Source: Flexivirga caeni (lineage in GTDB: Bacteria; Actinomycetota; Actinomycetes; Actinomycetales; Dermatophilaceae). From it: a stretch of 64,000 bases of DNA. Position 1 is the first letter of the stretch. Every line of letters begins with the position of its first letter. The translations under genes were made by a program, and so were the position numbers. The notes beneath the pieces are model-generated. The model had not been told where the DNA came from. It searched no databases and saw only the letters and a list, made by a program, of their open reading frames with translations. Positions 9,181 through 21,701 of this stretch are shown one piece after another. The DNA lies in NCBI RefSeq assembly GCF_003724155.1, contig NZ_RJJQ01000008.1, positions 156,479-220,478 on the forward strand. Direction: 5' to 3'.

Positions 9181-10074
9181 CTACTTGGCGACGGCCTTCT
9201 TGTAGGCCGCCGTCGCGAACGGCAGGAACACCGCCAGCAGCACGGCGGTCCAGCTGAGGGTGTAGAGATCCGGGTGCTGCAGCGCCCAGGTGTATGCCGT
9301 CTGCTTGTCGACAGCCGCGTGGGTCTGGCCGGACTTCAGCGCATAGAGGTTGCCGAAGTTCTCCCGCGCCGACTGGGTGATGGTCGAGACGGGGTTCCAG
9401 CCGGCGATCTGCTTCAGGACCACCGGCATGTTCTGCGATGGCACGAACGTGTTGGCGATGAACGTCACCGGGAAGATGATCATGAACGACGCGTTGTTGA
9501 CCACTTCCGGGGAGCGGACGCGCAGGCCGACATAGGCGAACACCCAGGACAGCGCATAGGCGAAGAGCAGCATCAGCAGGTAGGCCCACAGCGCGTGCAG
9601 CGCACCGTGATGGATCCGCCAGCCGATGATCAGGCCCGTCACGGACATCACAACCAGGACCACCACGTTGTTGACGACGTCGGTCAGGGTGCGGCCGAGG
9701 AGCACGGCGCTCGGGTGCATCGGCAGCGTCCGGAACCGGTCGATGACACCCTTCTGCATGTCCTCGGCCATCATGTAGCCGGTGATGGTCGCACCGAAGA
9801 TGATCGTCTGGGTGAAGATGCCGGCCATCATGAACTCGCGATAGCCGGACTGCACCGATGCACCAGAACCAGCGAGCGCGCCGAAGACGTAGCCGAAGAG
9901 CAGCACGAACATGATCGGCTGCAGGGTGGTGAAGATCAGCAGATCGGGCACCCGCCGGATCTTGATCAGATTGCGCCGCGCGACCGTCAAGCCGTCGCCG
10001 ATCAGGCTGCCGGTGCGGATCTCCTGGCTGTCATCGGCCGTCGTCGACGACAACCGAGTTCTCACGTCGGTCAT
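9181..10074 (-). CDS. ABC-2 type exporter permease (DrrB-like)
   Basis: A 297-aa permease with about six membrane segments and an N-terminal cytosolic stretch. It resembles DrrB/ABC-2 permeases, with a conserved ITGYMMAEDMQKGVIDRFRT region and ENFGNLYALKSG in the large extracellular loop. It pairs with the upstream ATPase, whose stop codon overlaps its start by 4 nt (ATGA). Such pairs export antibiotics or other lipophilic compounds; the substrate is unknown. Confidence 0.88.
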   Translation of the reverse strand: MTDVRTRLSSTTADDSQEIRTGSLIGDGLTVARRNLIKIRRVPDLLIFTTLQPIMFVLLFGYVFGALAGSGASVQSGYREFMMAGIFTQTIIFGATITGYMMAEDMQKGVIDRFRTLPMHPSAVLLGRTLTDVVNNVVVLVVMSVTGLIIGWRIHHGALHALWAYLLMLLFAYALSWVFAYVGLRVRSPEVVNNASFMIIFPVTFIANTFVPSQNMPVVLKQIAGWNPVSTITQSARENFGNLYALKSGQTHAAVDKQTAYTWALQHPDLYTLSWTAVLLAVFLPFATAAYKKAVAK

Positions 10075-11057
10075 GACGCCTGCCCGGCGAGCTGCTCGAA
10101 ATCGTCGGCTTCGTCGGACACCGCCTTGTGTCCGGTGAGGCTGAGGAACGCGTCGTCCAGGGTCGGCCGGCGAATTCCGATGTCCTGCACGGCTATTGCT
10201 TGCTCATCGAAGGCACGCACCGCCTGCAGCAGAGACTGGGTGCCACCCGTGACCGGCACGATGAGACGGCGCGTGTGCCGATCGGCCTCGACCGTTCCCG
10301 AGCCCACGACTTCGAGCACTCGGGTCGCGTCAGCTATCCGCTCCGCCTCGGCAACGGTGATCTCCAGCCGCTCCCCACCGACCTGTGCCTTCAACTCGTC
10401 CGCAGTGCCTTCCGCGATGATCCGCCCGTGGTCGATCACGACGATATTGTCGGCAAGACGGTCGGCTTCTTCAAGGTATTGCGTGGTCAGCAGCACCGAC
10501 GTGCCTTGCCCGACAAGATCATTGATGACGTCCCACATGTCACCACGGCTGCGCGGATCAAGACCGGTCGTCGGCTCGTCGAGGAAGATCACCGGAGGCC
10601 GGGCGACGAGTGCGCCGGCCAGGTCGAGGCGGCGGCGCATGCCGCCGGAGTAGGTCTTCGCCGGACGATTGGCCGCGTCGTCCAGCCGGAACTGACGCAA
10701 GAGTTCACGGGCGCGAGCCTTGGCCTCCTTCGCCGGCAGGTGATAAAGGCGAGCCACCATCTCGAGATTCTCACGGCCACTGAGGTATTCGTCGACCGCG
10801 GCATACTGGCCCGACACTCCGATGCTGCGGCGCACGGCCTGCGGGTCGCGGAGCACGTCGGCACCCGCCACCGTGGCGGCCCCCGCGTCCGGCCGGATCA
10901 GCGTCGTGAGCATCCGCACCGTCGTCGTCTTGCCCGCGCCGTTAGGACCGAGCACGCCGAGCACGCTGCCCTCGGGCACGCGCAGGCTCACGCCGTCGAC
11001 GGCCTTCACGTCCTTGTAGTGCTTGACCAGCCCGTCGGCCGTCACCGCGTCACCCAT
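10071..11057 (-). CDS. ABC exporter ATPase (DrrA-like)
   Basis: A 328-aa ATP-binding subunit. Walker A is GPNGAGKTTT (about residue 37), the signature is YSGGMRRRLDLA, Walker B is VIFLDEPTTGLD, and the switch is LLTTQYLEEAD. A DrrA-type C-terminal extension of about 100 residues follows. It energises the adjacent permease. Two dyad sites at 11122-11157 upstream suggest control by a small repressor not encoded here. Confidence 0.92.
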   Translation of the reverse strand: MGDAVTADGLVKHYKDVKAVDGVSLRVPEGSVLGVLGPNGAGKTTTVRMLTTLIRPDAGAATVAGADVLRDPQAVRRSIGVSGQYAAVDEYLSGRENLEMVARLYHLPAKEAKARARELLRQFRLDDAANRPAKTYSGGMRRRLDLAGALVARPPVIFLDEPTTGLDPRSRGDMWDVINDLVGQGTSVLLTTQYLEEADRLADNIVVIDHGRIIAEGTADELKAQVGGERLEITVAEAERIADATRVLEVVGSGTVEADRHTRRLIVPVTGGTQSLLQAVRAFDEQAIAVQDIGIRRPTLDDAFLSLTGHKAVSDEADDFEQLAGQAS

Positions 11058-11121
11058 CTCGACTCCCTCGTCCCGATTGACCTACGGTCTCATCGACCTC
11101 CGACAACCGCCACCGAATTTC

Positions 11122-11157
11122 GCGACATATCGCAAGTTCACAAATGACGATATATCG
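11122..11157. promoter_or_regulatory. Two operator-like dyads upstream of the DrrAB-type exporter
   Basis: Site 1 at 11122-11133 is GCGACATATCGC (near-palindromic) and site 2 at 11148-11157 is CGATATATCG (perfectly palindromic). They are AT-rich islands in GC-rich DNA, 65-100 bp upstream of the ATPase start. PadR-like and TetR-like repressors of drug exporters use comparable sites, but no such regulator is adjacent. Confidence 0.45.
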
Positions 11158-11213
11158 CGTCTTGATTCGAGTCAACTCGCACCGCGCACCGATCGAGCGG
11201 ACCCCTTAACGCA

Positions 11214-11254
11214 CGAGAGGACCCGAAGTCAATGCCGGATTTCGGGTCCTCTCG
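11214..11254 (-). terminator. Long perfect stem-loop after metB
   Basis: Arms 11214-11227 (CGAGAGGACCCGAA) and 11241-11254 pair perfectly over 14 bp with a 13-nt loop, just past the metB stop. The sequence GGGTCCTCTCG is repeated at 11264-11274. There is no T-tract on the minus strand. Confidence 0.6.
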
Positions 11255-11275
11255 TACCGGTATGGGTCCTCTCGA

Positions 11276-12436
11276 TCAGGAGAGCGCTTGGTCGAGATCG
11301 GCGATCAGGTCGTCCGGGTCCTCCAGCCCGACGGACAGGCGGATCAGGTCGGCGGGCACCTCGAGCTCGGTCCCGGCGACGCTCGCGTGCGTCATCCGGG
11401 CCGGGTGCTCGATCAGCGACTCGACGCCGCCGAGGGACTCCCCCAGCGTCCACAGCTTGGTGCGGCCGATGGCGTCGACGGCGTGCTGCTCGCCCCCCGC
11501 GAGCTGGAAGCTGACCATGCCGCCGAAGCGGCGCATCTGGCGTGCGGCGATGTCGTGACCCGGGTGGCTGTCCAGCCCCGGGTAGTGGATATGCGTGACG
11601 TCGCTGCGACCGCGCAGGTATTCGACGACCTTCTCGGCGTTGTCGCAGTGCCGCTCCATGCGCACCGCGAGGGTCTTCAGCCCCCGCAACACCAGCCAGG
11701 AGTCGAACGGTCCGGCGATCGCGCCCATCGAATTCTGGTGGAATCCGACTCGCTCCGCAAGATCCGAAAACGCTTCGACACCAACGTGTTCGGCAACCAC
11801 CACGGCACCTCCGACGACGTCGCTGTGCCCGCCGGAGTATTTCGTGGTCGAGTGCATGACGACGTCTGCGCCCAGACTCAGCGGCTGCTGGAGGTATGCC
11901 GATGCGAACGTGTTGTCCACGACGAGCAACGCACCGGCTTCGTGCGCGATGGAGGCGATGGCCGCGATGTCGGCGATGCCGAGCAGCGGGTTGGTCGGGG
12001 TCTCGATCCAGACGAGTTTGGTGACACCGGGCCGGATCTCGCCGCGGATCGCGTCGGCCTGCGACACCTTGGCGAGGCTGTAGTCCACGCCCCACACCTT
12101 CTGCACCTTGTCGACCAGGCGGAACGTGCCGCCATACGCGTCGGTCGGGATGATCATGTGCTCCCCGGGCCGCAGGACCGCGCGCATGACGCAATCCTCG
12201 GCGGCCAGCCCGGAGGAGAACGCGAAACCCTTTGCGCCGCCTTCCAACGCGGCGATGCACTCCTCGAGCGCGGCACGCGTGGGATTGCCCGATCGCGAGT
12301 ATTCGTAGCCCTCGCGCAGGCCGCCGACACCGTCCTGCTTGTAGGTCGACGTCTGATAGATCGCGGGTACGACGGCGCCGGTGCGGGGGTCCGGCTCCTG
12401 GCCGGCGTGGATGGCACGTGTGGAGAATCCAGTCAT
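11276..12436 (-). CDS. metB: Cystathionine gamma-synthase/lyase (PLP)
   Basis: A 386-aa Cys/Met metabolism PLP enzyme. The PLP lysine lies in HSTTKYSGGHSD (about residue 197), with ETPTNPLLGIADI and the phosphate-binding SSGLAAEDCVM region in place. MetB joins O-acylhomoserine and cysteine to cystathionine in methionine synthesis; gamma-lyase activity cannot be excluded. It sits near greA as in M. tuberculosis (Rv1079-Rv1080c). ATG 12436 lies 6 nt after TAGACT (minus strand, complement of 12443-12448) and has no RBS, so the message is probably leaderless. Confidence 0.9.
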   Translation of the reverse strand: MTGFSTRAIHAGQEPDPRTGAVVPAIYQTSTYKQDGVGGLREGYEYSRSGNPTRAALEECIAALEGGAKGFAFSSGLAAEDCVMRAVLRPGEHMIIPTDAYGGTFRLVDKVQKVWGVDYSLAKVSQADAIRGEIRPGVTKLVWIETPTNPLLGIADIAAIASIAHEAGALLVVDNTFASAYLQQPLSLGADVVMHSTTKYSGGHSDVVGGAVVVAEHVGVEAFSDLAERVGFHQNSMGAIAGPFDSWLVLRGLKTLAVRMERHCDNAEKVVEYLRGRSDVTHIHYPGLDSHPGHDIAARQMRRFGGMVSFQLAGGEQHAVDAIGRTKLWTLGESLGGVESLIEHPARMTHASVAGTELEVPADLIRLSVGLEDPDDLIADLDQALS

Positions 12437-12479
12437 CCGGAAAGTCTAGGCAGCGGCAGCGCCGTCGCTACACCACCCG

Positions 12480-13448
12480 TCAGTCGTTCCCGTCCGCCCA
12501 GCGCAGCACCCGCAGCGCACGCAGGGTGTTCCATCGGCTGGGTGCTCCGTCCCCGTCGTCCAGGTCGAACCAGACCAGACCGGGGTGCGTGTTCTCCAGC
12601 AGCCAGGTGCCGTCCGGCTGCCGCTTGGTGCGCAGCAGGTCGAGTGCATCAGTCAGGCGCTGGTCGGGCGTGCCGCCGGCATCGCGGAAGTAGTCGAGGC
12701 CCCGCAGCACGTCGTAGTACCACTGCGTCGGGAAGGAGAACTCCAGCCAGCTGTCGTCGGCCGGCTCACCGGTGCTGGCCCGGCGGAAGAGCGCGCGGCT
12801 GAGCAGGTATTCCTCGCCGCCGCGCCGCGCCTCGGCGACCGGCACCTGTCCGCCGCCGCGCTCGTAGTCGAGCAGTCCTTCGAGCACGCAGATCGTGGTG
12901 TGGAACGACGACCGGGTCGAGCCGCGCTCGGCCTCGCAGTTCCAGCCGCCGTCGGGCAACCGCTCCCCCACCAGGCGGGTCGCCAGGGCATCCATGTCAC
13001 GCCCGAAGTAGGCGCCGACGGACAGTGCGCCACCGTTGATACAGGGCTCCACCTCGCCGTCGAAGAACGGCAGGTCGTCATACTCCCAGGTGCAGTGCTC
13101 CGCGACGCCCTCGATCGCCGAACGCACCCGTGGGTGGTCCGGCTCGATCCCGAATGCCCGCAGTAGCCGCAGCGTCGGCAGGGTCGCGACCCAGGGCTGC
13201 GCTTCCGGGTCGCCGGTGATGGGCACCGCCGGATGCCAGTCGCGCGCGGGAAAGTATCCGCCGTCGGCCCACCGGCCACCGGACTGCTGGTCGAGCAGGT
13301 CCTTGCCCCAGCCCGACTCGGCGACCTCGGAGCGTGCCGCGGCCACCTCCTGCGGCGGTGCATCGGTCAGGCCGGCCAGCGTCTGCCACCGGATCGACGG
13401 ATCACCAGCCAGCAACCAGCGCAGGGTTTCGTCGGCGAGCTGGGTCAT
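12480..13448 (-). CDS. Squalene-cyclase-like alpha-toroid protein
   Basis: A 322-aa protein with repeated helical segments of the prenyltransferase/squalene cyclase barrel type, such as LPDGGWNCEAERG, QPDGTWLLENTH and WATLPTLRLLRAFG. It is about half the length of true triterpene cyclases and lacks an evident DXDD motif, so an enzymatic cyclase role is doubtful. Many actinobacteria carry such short homologues of unknown role. AGGAGG precedes ATG 13448. It lies between metB and glyS without overlap. Confidence 0.65.
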   Translation of the reverse strand: MTQLADETLRWLLAGDPSIRWQTLAGLTDAPPQEVAAARSEVAESGWGKDLLDQQSGGRWADGGYFPARDWHPAVPITGDPEAQPWVATLPTLRLLRAFGIEPDHPRVRSAIEGVAEHCTWEYDDLPFFDGEVEPCINGGALSVGAYFGRDMDALATRLVGERLPDGGWNCEAERGSTRSSFHTTICVLEGLLDYERGGGQVPVAEARRGGEEYLLSRALFRRASTGEPADDSWLEFSFPTQWYYDVLRGLDYFRDAGGTPDQRLTDALDLLRTKRQPDGTWLLENTHPGLVWFDLDDGDGAPSRWNTLRALRVLRWADGND

Positions 13449-13520
13449 CGGAGCCTCCTGGTCTCGGGGACTCCTGTATACCGCCACTCACCGACAACCG
13501 TCCTTTCGAAGACGGAGGCG

Positions 13521-16544
<3,024 letters not shown>

Positions 16545-16615
16545 CGGGTAAGGCTACCGAGCCGCCACCTGGACACCTGCGAGAGGATGAACCGCCTTCA
16601 CCGATAGGAGCAATA

Positions 16616-17929
16616 GTGATCGAGGACGACCCCAGCACGCAGACCCGCCCGACCGATCACGAGGCGCTCGCCAACCTGCACACGATGCTGCAACTGTGCG
16701 CGCAAGGCTCGATCCGCTGCAGCGCCAAGACATGCCGCCCATCAGCCGCCACCATCGCGCTGGTTCGCGACCACCTGCAGGACGGCGACTTCTACTCCGG
16801 CGAGGACATCGCCGCCTTCGCCTGGCCGGTGCTGCTGCAGGCCGGTGGCCTGGCCAAACTGGCTGGTAGCCGACTGGAGCTGACCGCCAAAGGCCGTGCG
16901 GCACAAAAGAATCCCGGCGCTGAGACGATCCGGCTGTTGTGGACCCGATGGGCGAGCCACGGTGTGATCGACGAGTTCAGCCGGATCGAGCACATCAAGG
17001 GCCAGCGCGCGAAGAACGTCCTCACGGCGGTCGCGCGCCGCCGCGCCGCTGTCGCGTCCGTGCTCGACACCCTCCCGCCGGGTGAGTGGATCACCATCGA
17101 CGACCTCTTCGCGAAGATGCGCCGCACCGGGCCCGTGTTCGGGATCGTCCGCAACGACCGCGCCATCTGGCGGCTCTACATCTGCGAGCCGGAGTACGGC
17201 AGCCTGGGCTACAGCGGATTTCACGAATGGAGCCTGCTGGAAGGGCGCTACACGCTCGTCATCCTGCTGGAGTATGCCGCTACGCTCGGACTGCTCGATG
17301 TCGAGTTGCGGCCGCCGGCAGGAGCCCGGGACGACTTCCGCGAAAATTGGGGCACCGACGAGTTGGACGCGCTGAGCCGGTATGACGGGCTGCACGCGAT
17401 CCGGCTGAACGCGCTCGGGGCGTACGTCACCGGCCAGGCCGAACGCTATGCTGAGCCACCCCACGCCGCACAGGACACCTCGCTGACGATCCTGCCGAAC
17501 TGCGATGTGGTGGCAACTGGGGCACTGACGGCCGGCGACCGGATGGCCTTGTCGGCATACGCCACCGAGACGACCGAGGAGATCTGGAGCGTTTCGGCCG
17601 AGAGTCTGCTTGCCGCGGTGGCGGCCGGCCGTCCCCTGGAGGACTTCGAGCGTTTCCTCGCCGAGCGCGGCACGCACGAGGTGCCCGCGCCGATGCGGAA
17701 CTTGCTGGCCGATGCCCGTTTCGCGGCCGCGCGACTGCGGGATCGCGGGACTGTGCGGCTGGTCACCTGCTCGGACGCGGCGACCGCATCGCACGTCGCG
17801 ACCGAATTGCGCCAGCACTGCCGGCTGGTCGATGAGCGGAGTCTGCTCATCACCGCGCGCCAGGAGGCCGGATTCCGTCGCGGTCTCCTGCGCCTCGGGC
17901 TCGCGGTGCCCCCACCGTCCGAGACGTGA
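16616..17929 (+). CDS. Orphan protein with XPB/Ssl2-type helicase C-terminal-associated domain
   Basis: A 437-aa cytosolic protein without Walker motifs. The C-terminal ~180 residues (LTILPNCDVVATGALTAGD, SVSAESLLAAVAAGRPLEDF, EVPAPMRNLLAD) resemble the helicase-conserved C-terminal domain (Helicase_C_3 type) seen in proteins beside XPB helicases. The N-terminal half contains winged-helix-like segments. No helicase gene is adjacent. It may act in DNA repair or transcription, but that is only inference. GTG 16616 follows AGGAG by 6 nt. It is divergent from glyS. Confidence 0.55.
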   Translation: MIEDDPSTQTRPTDHEALANLHTMLQLCAQGSIRCSAKTCRPSAATIALVRDHLQDGDFYSGEDIAAFAWPVLLQAGGLAKLAGSRLELTAKGRAAQKNPGAETIRLLWTRWASHGVIDEFSRIEHIKGQRAKNVLTAVARRRAAVASVLDTLPPGEWITIDDLFAKMRRTGPVFGIVRNDRAIWRLYICEPEYGSLGYSGFHEWSLLEGRYTLVILLEYAATLGLLDVELRPPAGARDDFRENWGTDELDALSRYDGLHAIRLNALGAYVTGQAERYAEPPHAAQDTSLTILPNCDVVATGALTAGDRMALSAYATETTEEIWSVSAESLLAAVAAGRPLEDFERFLAERGTHEVPAPMRNLLADARFAAARLRDRGTVRLVTCSDAATASHVATELRQHCRLVDERSLLITARQEAGFRRGLLRLGLAVPPPSET

Positions 17930-17934
17930 GCCAG

Positions 17935-17950
17935 CCCCGCCGTAGCGGGG
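17935..17950 (+). terminator. Short GC hairpin after the XPB-domain gene
   Basis: CCCCGC (17935-17940), a CGTA loop and GCGGGG (17945-17950) form a tight hairpin 5 nt after the stop codon. No T-run follows. Confidence 0.45.
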
Positions 17951-18041
17951 GTCGGGCAGTTCGGAAACGAGCGGACTTTCCTTTACTATTTCTTTACCCG
18001 GCCCGTCGCCGGTCACCCCGTCTCGTTCGAAAGTCACCGTC

Positions 18042-18521
18042 ATGCGCCGTCGCGCCTCGCTCCTTGCTGCCTCCACAGTCCTCGCCGCCGGTATGGCGCT
18101 GCCGTTCGCGGCACCCGCGCACGCGGCCACCACGCTGAAGTTCGCGAAGTTCTACTTCGACCAGCCCGGCGCGGACACGCCATACACGCAGACCCGGCTC
18201 AACCGCGAGTACATCCAGGTCAAGAACGTCACCCGCAAGACCATCAGCATGTCCGGCTACCTCATCCAGGACGCGGGCGCCAAGCACACGTTCCGCTTCC
18301 CGAGCAGTTTCAAGCTGGGCGCCGGCAAGACCGTCACCGTGCACACCGGCAAGGGCAAGAACACCGCGGCCAACCTCTATTGGGGCATGACCAGGTCGAT
18401 GATCTGGAACAACACCGGCGACACCGCCACCCTGAAGAAGGGCAGCGCGAAGGTGACCTCGTGCAGCTACAAGGAGACGGCAGCCCAGAAGAAGGCCAAG
18501 ACCGGCTTCAAGAACTGCTGA
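18042..18521 (+). CDS. Secreted lamin-tail-domain protein
   Basis: A 159-aa exported protein. Residues 1-28 form a signal peptide ending AAPAHAA. The remainder is one lamin-tail (LTD) Ig-like domain, with [31 protein letters not shown] and a terminal cysteine. LTD domains in bacteria occur in secreted nucleases and adhesins, but no catalytic domain is attached here. A likely -10 TACTAT lies about 50 nt upstream in an AT-rich stretch. Role unknown. Confidence 0.75.
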   Translation: MRRRASLLAASTVLAAGMALPFAAPAHAATTLKFAKFYFDQPGADTPYTQTRLNREYIQVKNVTRKTISMSGYLIQDAGAKHTFRFPSSFKLGAGKTVTVHTGKGKNTAANLYWGMTRSMIWNNTGDTATLKKGSAKVTSCSYKETAAQKKAKTGFKNC

Positions 18522-18558
18522 CCGGGAAGCCTTCCGGCCGCTCGGTCGTTACGGGGAT

Positions 18559-19263
18559 ATGACGTTCCTCTTCGGCAAGAAGACCGCACCGGTGTCACCC
18601 GACGAAGCGCTGCCCGGCCGCGCGACGCCGCTGCCCGGCATACCGACGACGCACGAAGTGCTCGGCACTCCGCTGCAGGGCCCGTGGCCCGAGGGCACCC
18701 AGGTGCTGTATGTCGCCATGGGCTGCTTCTGGGGCACCGAACGCATCTTCTGGCGACTGCCCGGCGTCGTCACGACGGCAGCCGGTTACATGGGCGGCTA
18801 CACGCCCAACCCGACGTACGAGGAGACCTGCACCGGCCGCACCGGGCACACCGAGGCCGTGCTGGTGGCCTACGACCCGGCGGCGACGGACGCCGAGCAG
18901 TTGCTCAAGTCGTTCTGGGAGAATCACGACTCGATCACCGCCAACCGGCAGGGCAACGACGTCGGCACGCAATACCGCTCGGCGATCTACTGGACCACGC
19001 CAGAGCAGGAGCGGGCCGCGGTAGCCACCCGAGACGCATTCCAAAAAGTGTTGCACGACAACGGTTTCGGCGAGATCAGCACCGAGATCCGGCCGGCCGC
19101 CGAGGCGGGCCTGTTCTACTACGCCGAGGCCTACCACCAGCAATACCTGCACAAGAATCCCGCGGGCTACTGCAATCACGGGCCCAACGGGTTGACCTGC
19201 CCCGTCGGCCTGCTGCGCCAGGACCAGCTGCCCAGCCAGCAGTCGGTGCTGCCGCCGCAGTAG
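18559..19263 (+). CDS. msrA: Peptide methionine sulfoxide reductase A
   Basis: A 234-aa enzyme. The catalytic motif is [13 protein letters not shown] with the reactive Cys near residue 56; [23 protein letters not shown] and [13 protein letters not shown] are conserved. A resolving Cys is likely in GYCNHG or LTCPVG near the C-terminus. It reduces Met-S-sulfoxide using thioredoxin or mycoredoxin. It lies 37 bp after the lamin-tail gene, with which it may be co-transcribed. Confidence 0.95.
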   Translation: MTFLFGKKTAPVSPDEALPGRATPLPGIPTTHEVLGTPLQGPWPEGTQVLYVAMGCFWGTERIFWRLPGVVTTAAGYMGGYTPNPTYEETCTGRTGHTEAVLVAYDPAATDAEQLLKSFWENHDSITANRQGNDVGTQYRSAIYWTTPEQERAAVATRDAFQKVLHDNGFGEISTEIRPAAEAGLFYYAEAYHQQYLHKNPAGYCNHGPNGLTCPVGLLRQDQLPSQQSVLPPQ

Positions 19264-19278
19264 CCGTGAACGCCGTAC

Positions 19279-20594
19279 TCACTGTGCGTAGACGACACTC
19301 TTCACCGTGACCGTCGTGGGTGCCGCGGTGCCCACGTCGTACTCGGCTGTCCACAGAGTCCCGGACGTGTCGAAGTAGGAGCCGTTGGACTTGAGCAGCA
19401 GTGCCCTCACCGGATCCGCTGAGAATTCGCCACACCACAGCCAACTGTTGCGGCCACCGTAGTGCTGCGTCTGGTCGTGCGAGATCCAGTTGCACACCTG
19501 ACCGTTGCTAAGGGTCGCTCGCAACGGTTGTGGGTGAGCCGTGACCGCGAAGTGGCGGCCCGCCGGACCTGTGCTTCGGAACCGGACGGCGTCCTTCATC
19601 TCGTAATTGACGAGGCAGGTGACCGAACCGGCGTCATACCGGCAGACCAGCAAGGAATCGGCTTCGATACCGCACGAAAACTCGTCCGGCCTCGTGGCGA
19701 AGTTACTACTCACACCGTCGTCGCCAGTGGAGACGGCGCTACACGGATCGTCCGACCGCTGCCGGATCGTCCAGCCATCCTGCGTCGACGGCCAGACGTA
19801 GGAGACCTGCGTCTTGGCCACGGTCTTCCGTGGCACGCTGCAGGCGCACACGTAGATGATCTTGATGACCGTGGCTCCAGCGGCCGGGTTGCCGTTGTAC
19901 ACGATCAAGTAGTGGGTCTTGGCGGTCGAATCTGCTTGATACAGCACCGAATACGTGCCATCGGCGTTCTTCGCCGTCGACTCGGGAGCACCATACACCG
20001 CCCTCGCCTCGACCGGTGACGATCCTGGCTTGACGCCGTCGATCGTGCCGCTGCCACCCGGGTCGATGCCCACGAGCGTTTTCGACGAATCGAAGAGGTA
20101 CGAACAATCCCGCCACACGATCACCGTGAGCACCTTCCCCGGACCGGTCAGCCCCGGCGGTGATCCGCTGAACCGACTCCCCGCCGACCACTCAGGAAAC
20201 CCCGGATTGACCGCACGCACCCGATCCAGGCTCTGCCCGACCTGCACCGATCCCAGCCCGGTGGACGTCGCAACCTGCCGTGCCTCGCCGCGCGCTGCGC
20301 CGCCGCCATCCGAGATACGCCGCCGCCCGCATCCGTGGTCACCATCGATCCGGATCCATCCACCACCAAGACCAGCGGCACCGCTTCGCCCGCGTGCGAC
20401 GACGGAGACACCGCCGCCGGAGTCGCCGCAGAACCCGGAACTCCCGACGAAGCGTCCGCCGACGGCACCGCAGCCTTTCCCGAACCACCAGTACAGCCGG
20501 TGGCCAGGAACAACACCCCCACGGCGAGCGCACAGGCGAGCAGCTTCATCCGGCGAATATGTCCGTGCAGAATTGCTGGCACCACCGAGGTCAC
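19279..20594 (-). pseudogene. Lipoprotein of the type VII-like locus, interrupted by a frameshift
   Basis: The 5' part (20594 or ATG 20549) encodes a lipoprotein signal: MKLLACALAV, then lipobox LATGC, then a Ser/Ala-rich linker to about 20290. The downstream part, in another frame, encodes ARQVATSTGLGSVQVGQSLD through a ~330-residue secreted domain rich in Cys, Ser and Thr, ending VTVKSVVYAQ. One base appears lost around 20277-20330 on the minus strand. The GTG at 20594 overlaps the upstream stop by 4 nt, tying it to the same operon. It may be a genuine decay, a phase-variable site or an assembly error. No family recognised. Confidence 0.6.
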
Positions 20595-21253
20595 ATCGCT
20601 CTCCCCACAACCGAAGGAGATTGGGTCGGATCAGGCTCCGCTCCGGCCGTGCTGAGCTGGACCAGGACCGCTGTCAGGAAGGTCCACACTGCCGTCGGCG
20701 TGGTCGGCACGACTTGTCCGTTCTCGGGTACCCAGACGCCGCCCGGCCCGTCCAGGACCAGAATGCTTTCCTGCGCTGCAATCGATCCGTCCGGACAGAA
20801 CCCCGTACCGTCCAGCACCCACAAGCGGTCAGCATCGAAGGGACGTAGCCGCTTCGCACGTTCTGCGGGCTCCGCCTCGAGCAGTCGCTGAAGGCCTTTC
20901 ACCGTCGCGGGGATCGGTGTGCGGACGCCCTGGGGCCGCCGTGGCCCCAGGGTCGTGGCTGCCGCGACTATCCCCGGCATTGCATCGATCTCAGCTGTCA
21001 CCAGCTCCTTCTGCGCCCCGTCGATGTCGAGCAGCGCGACCATCCCTGCAGCACCGATCCAGATCTGGTGTTGCCACCCGCGGTCAGCGGTCACGAAGGA
21101 CACCAGGAACAGTGCGGTTGGCTCGATCACCGACGCAAACGCTTGCGGAAGCAACGGCTGATCGTTGTCGGGCATCGGGATCGCTCCGGTGACCATACCG
21201 GTGAAATCGCGGTCATCAAGCCGTATGATTCCGCCCTCGACAATGATGCTCAT
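20591..21253 (-). CDS. Hypothetical protein of the type VII-like locus
   Basis: A 220-aa soluble protein without signal or membrane segments. It starts MSIIVEGGIIRLDDRDF; its fold looks mixed alpha/beta, with ILVLDGPGGVWVPENGQVVP near the end. ATG 21253 overlaps the upstream stop by 4 nt (ATGA), so it is translationally coupled. I do not recognise the family. Its place directly after the WXG effector and the DcrB-like gene suggests a chaperone (EspG-like role) or an immunity function, without sequence proof. Confidence 0.6.
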   Translation of the reverse strand: MSIIVEGGIIRLDDRDFTGMVTGAIPMPDNDQPLLPQAFASVIEPTALFLVSFVTADRGWQHQIWIGAAGMVALLDIDGAQKELVTAEIDAMPGIVAAATTLGPRRPQGVRTPIPATVKGLQRLLEAEPAERAKRLRPFDADRLWVLDGTGFCPDGSIAAQESILVLDGPGGVWVPENGQVVPTTPTAVWTFLTAVLVQLSTAGAEPDPTQSPSVVGRAM

Positions 21254-21699
21254 CGTGACACCCCGGGCAACGTCAGGGATTCCGCCATCGCACGGAACGT
21301 CGGCGCGAGCACCGAATACCGAAAAGTCTCCACCGTCGCCGTGAGTGTATGGCCGACGCTTCCGGCGCGCACGAACCACTGTTCCATCGAAAGGTAGTCG
21401 CCTTGGACCGTCGTGTATTGAGCCAATCGTCGACCGCCTGACCCCACGTCCGTCTCCCAAGGGGTCAGATCGATAAGTTGATAACCTGCAAGGGCAGATG
21501 GCAGTTCAGCCTCGACGGCCGCCTGCCATTGTCGAAGGCTTCGCGTCCCTGCAGGACCCGACACCAAGACAATGTTCGCGCGAAATTCCTCGAGCCTCGG
21601 CTCAAGAGCCACTATTCCGCCGTCTTGAGGCGTCGCCGTTGGCGCCCAATCATTCGGCACAGCAAATTCGATTCCCCAGCCAGATCGTAGGACCTCCAT
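21250..21699 (-). CDS. DcrB/PsbP-like small protein, possible immunity protein
   Basis: A 149-aa protein with no signal peptide. Its pattern (GIEFAVPNDW near the start, DYLSMEQWFVRAGSVGHTLTATVE, SLTLPG at the end) resembles the DcrB/DUF1795 PsbP-like fold found next to WXG100 and Rhs effectors. It is encoded 2 nt after the WXG-type effector, the usual place for an immunity gene. GAGGTGG precedes ATG 21699. Both fold and role are inferred. Confidence 0.5.
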   Translation of the reverse strand: MEVLRSGWGIEFAVPNDWAPTATPQDGGIVALEPRLEEFRANIVLVSGPAGTRSLRQWQAAVEAELPSALAGYQLIDLTPWETDVGSGGRRLAQYTTVQGDYLSMEQWFVRAGSVGHTLTATVETFRYSVLAPTFRAMAESLTLPGVSR

Positions 21700-21701
21700 A
21701 T

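Noticed and set aside
11288..12802. Long plus-strand open frame opposite metB
   Set aside because: Shadow of a well-supported PLP enzyme; no RBS, domain or codon signature.
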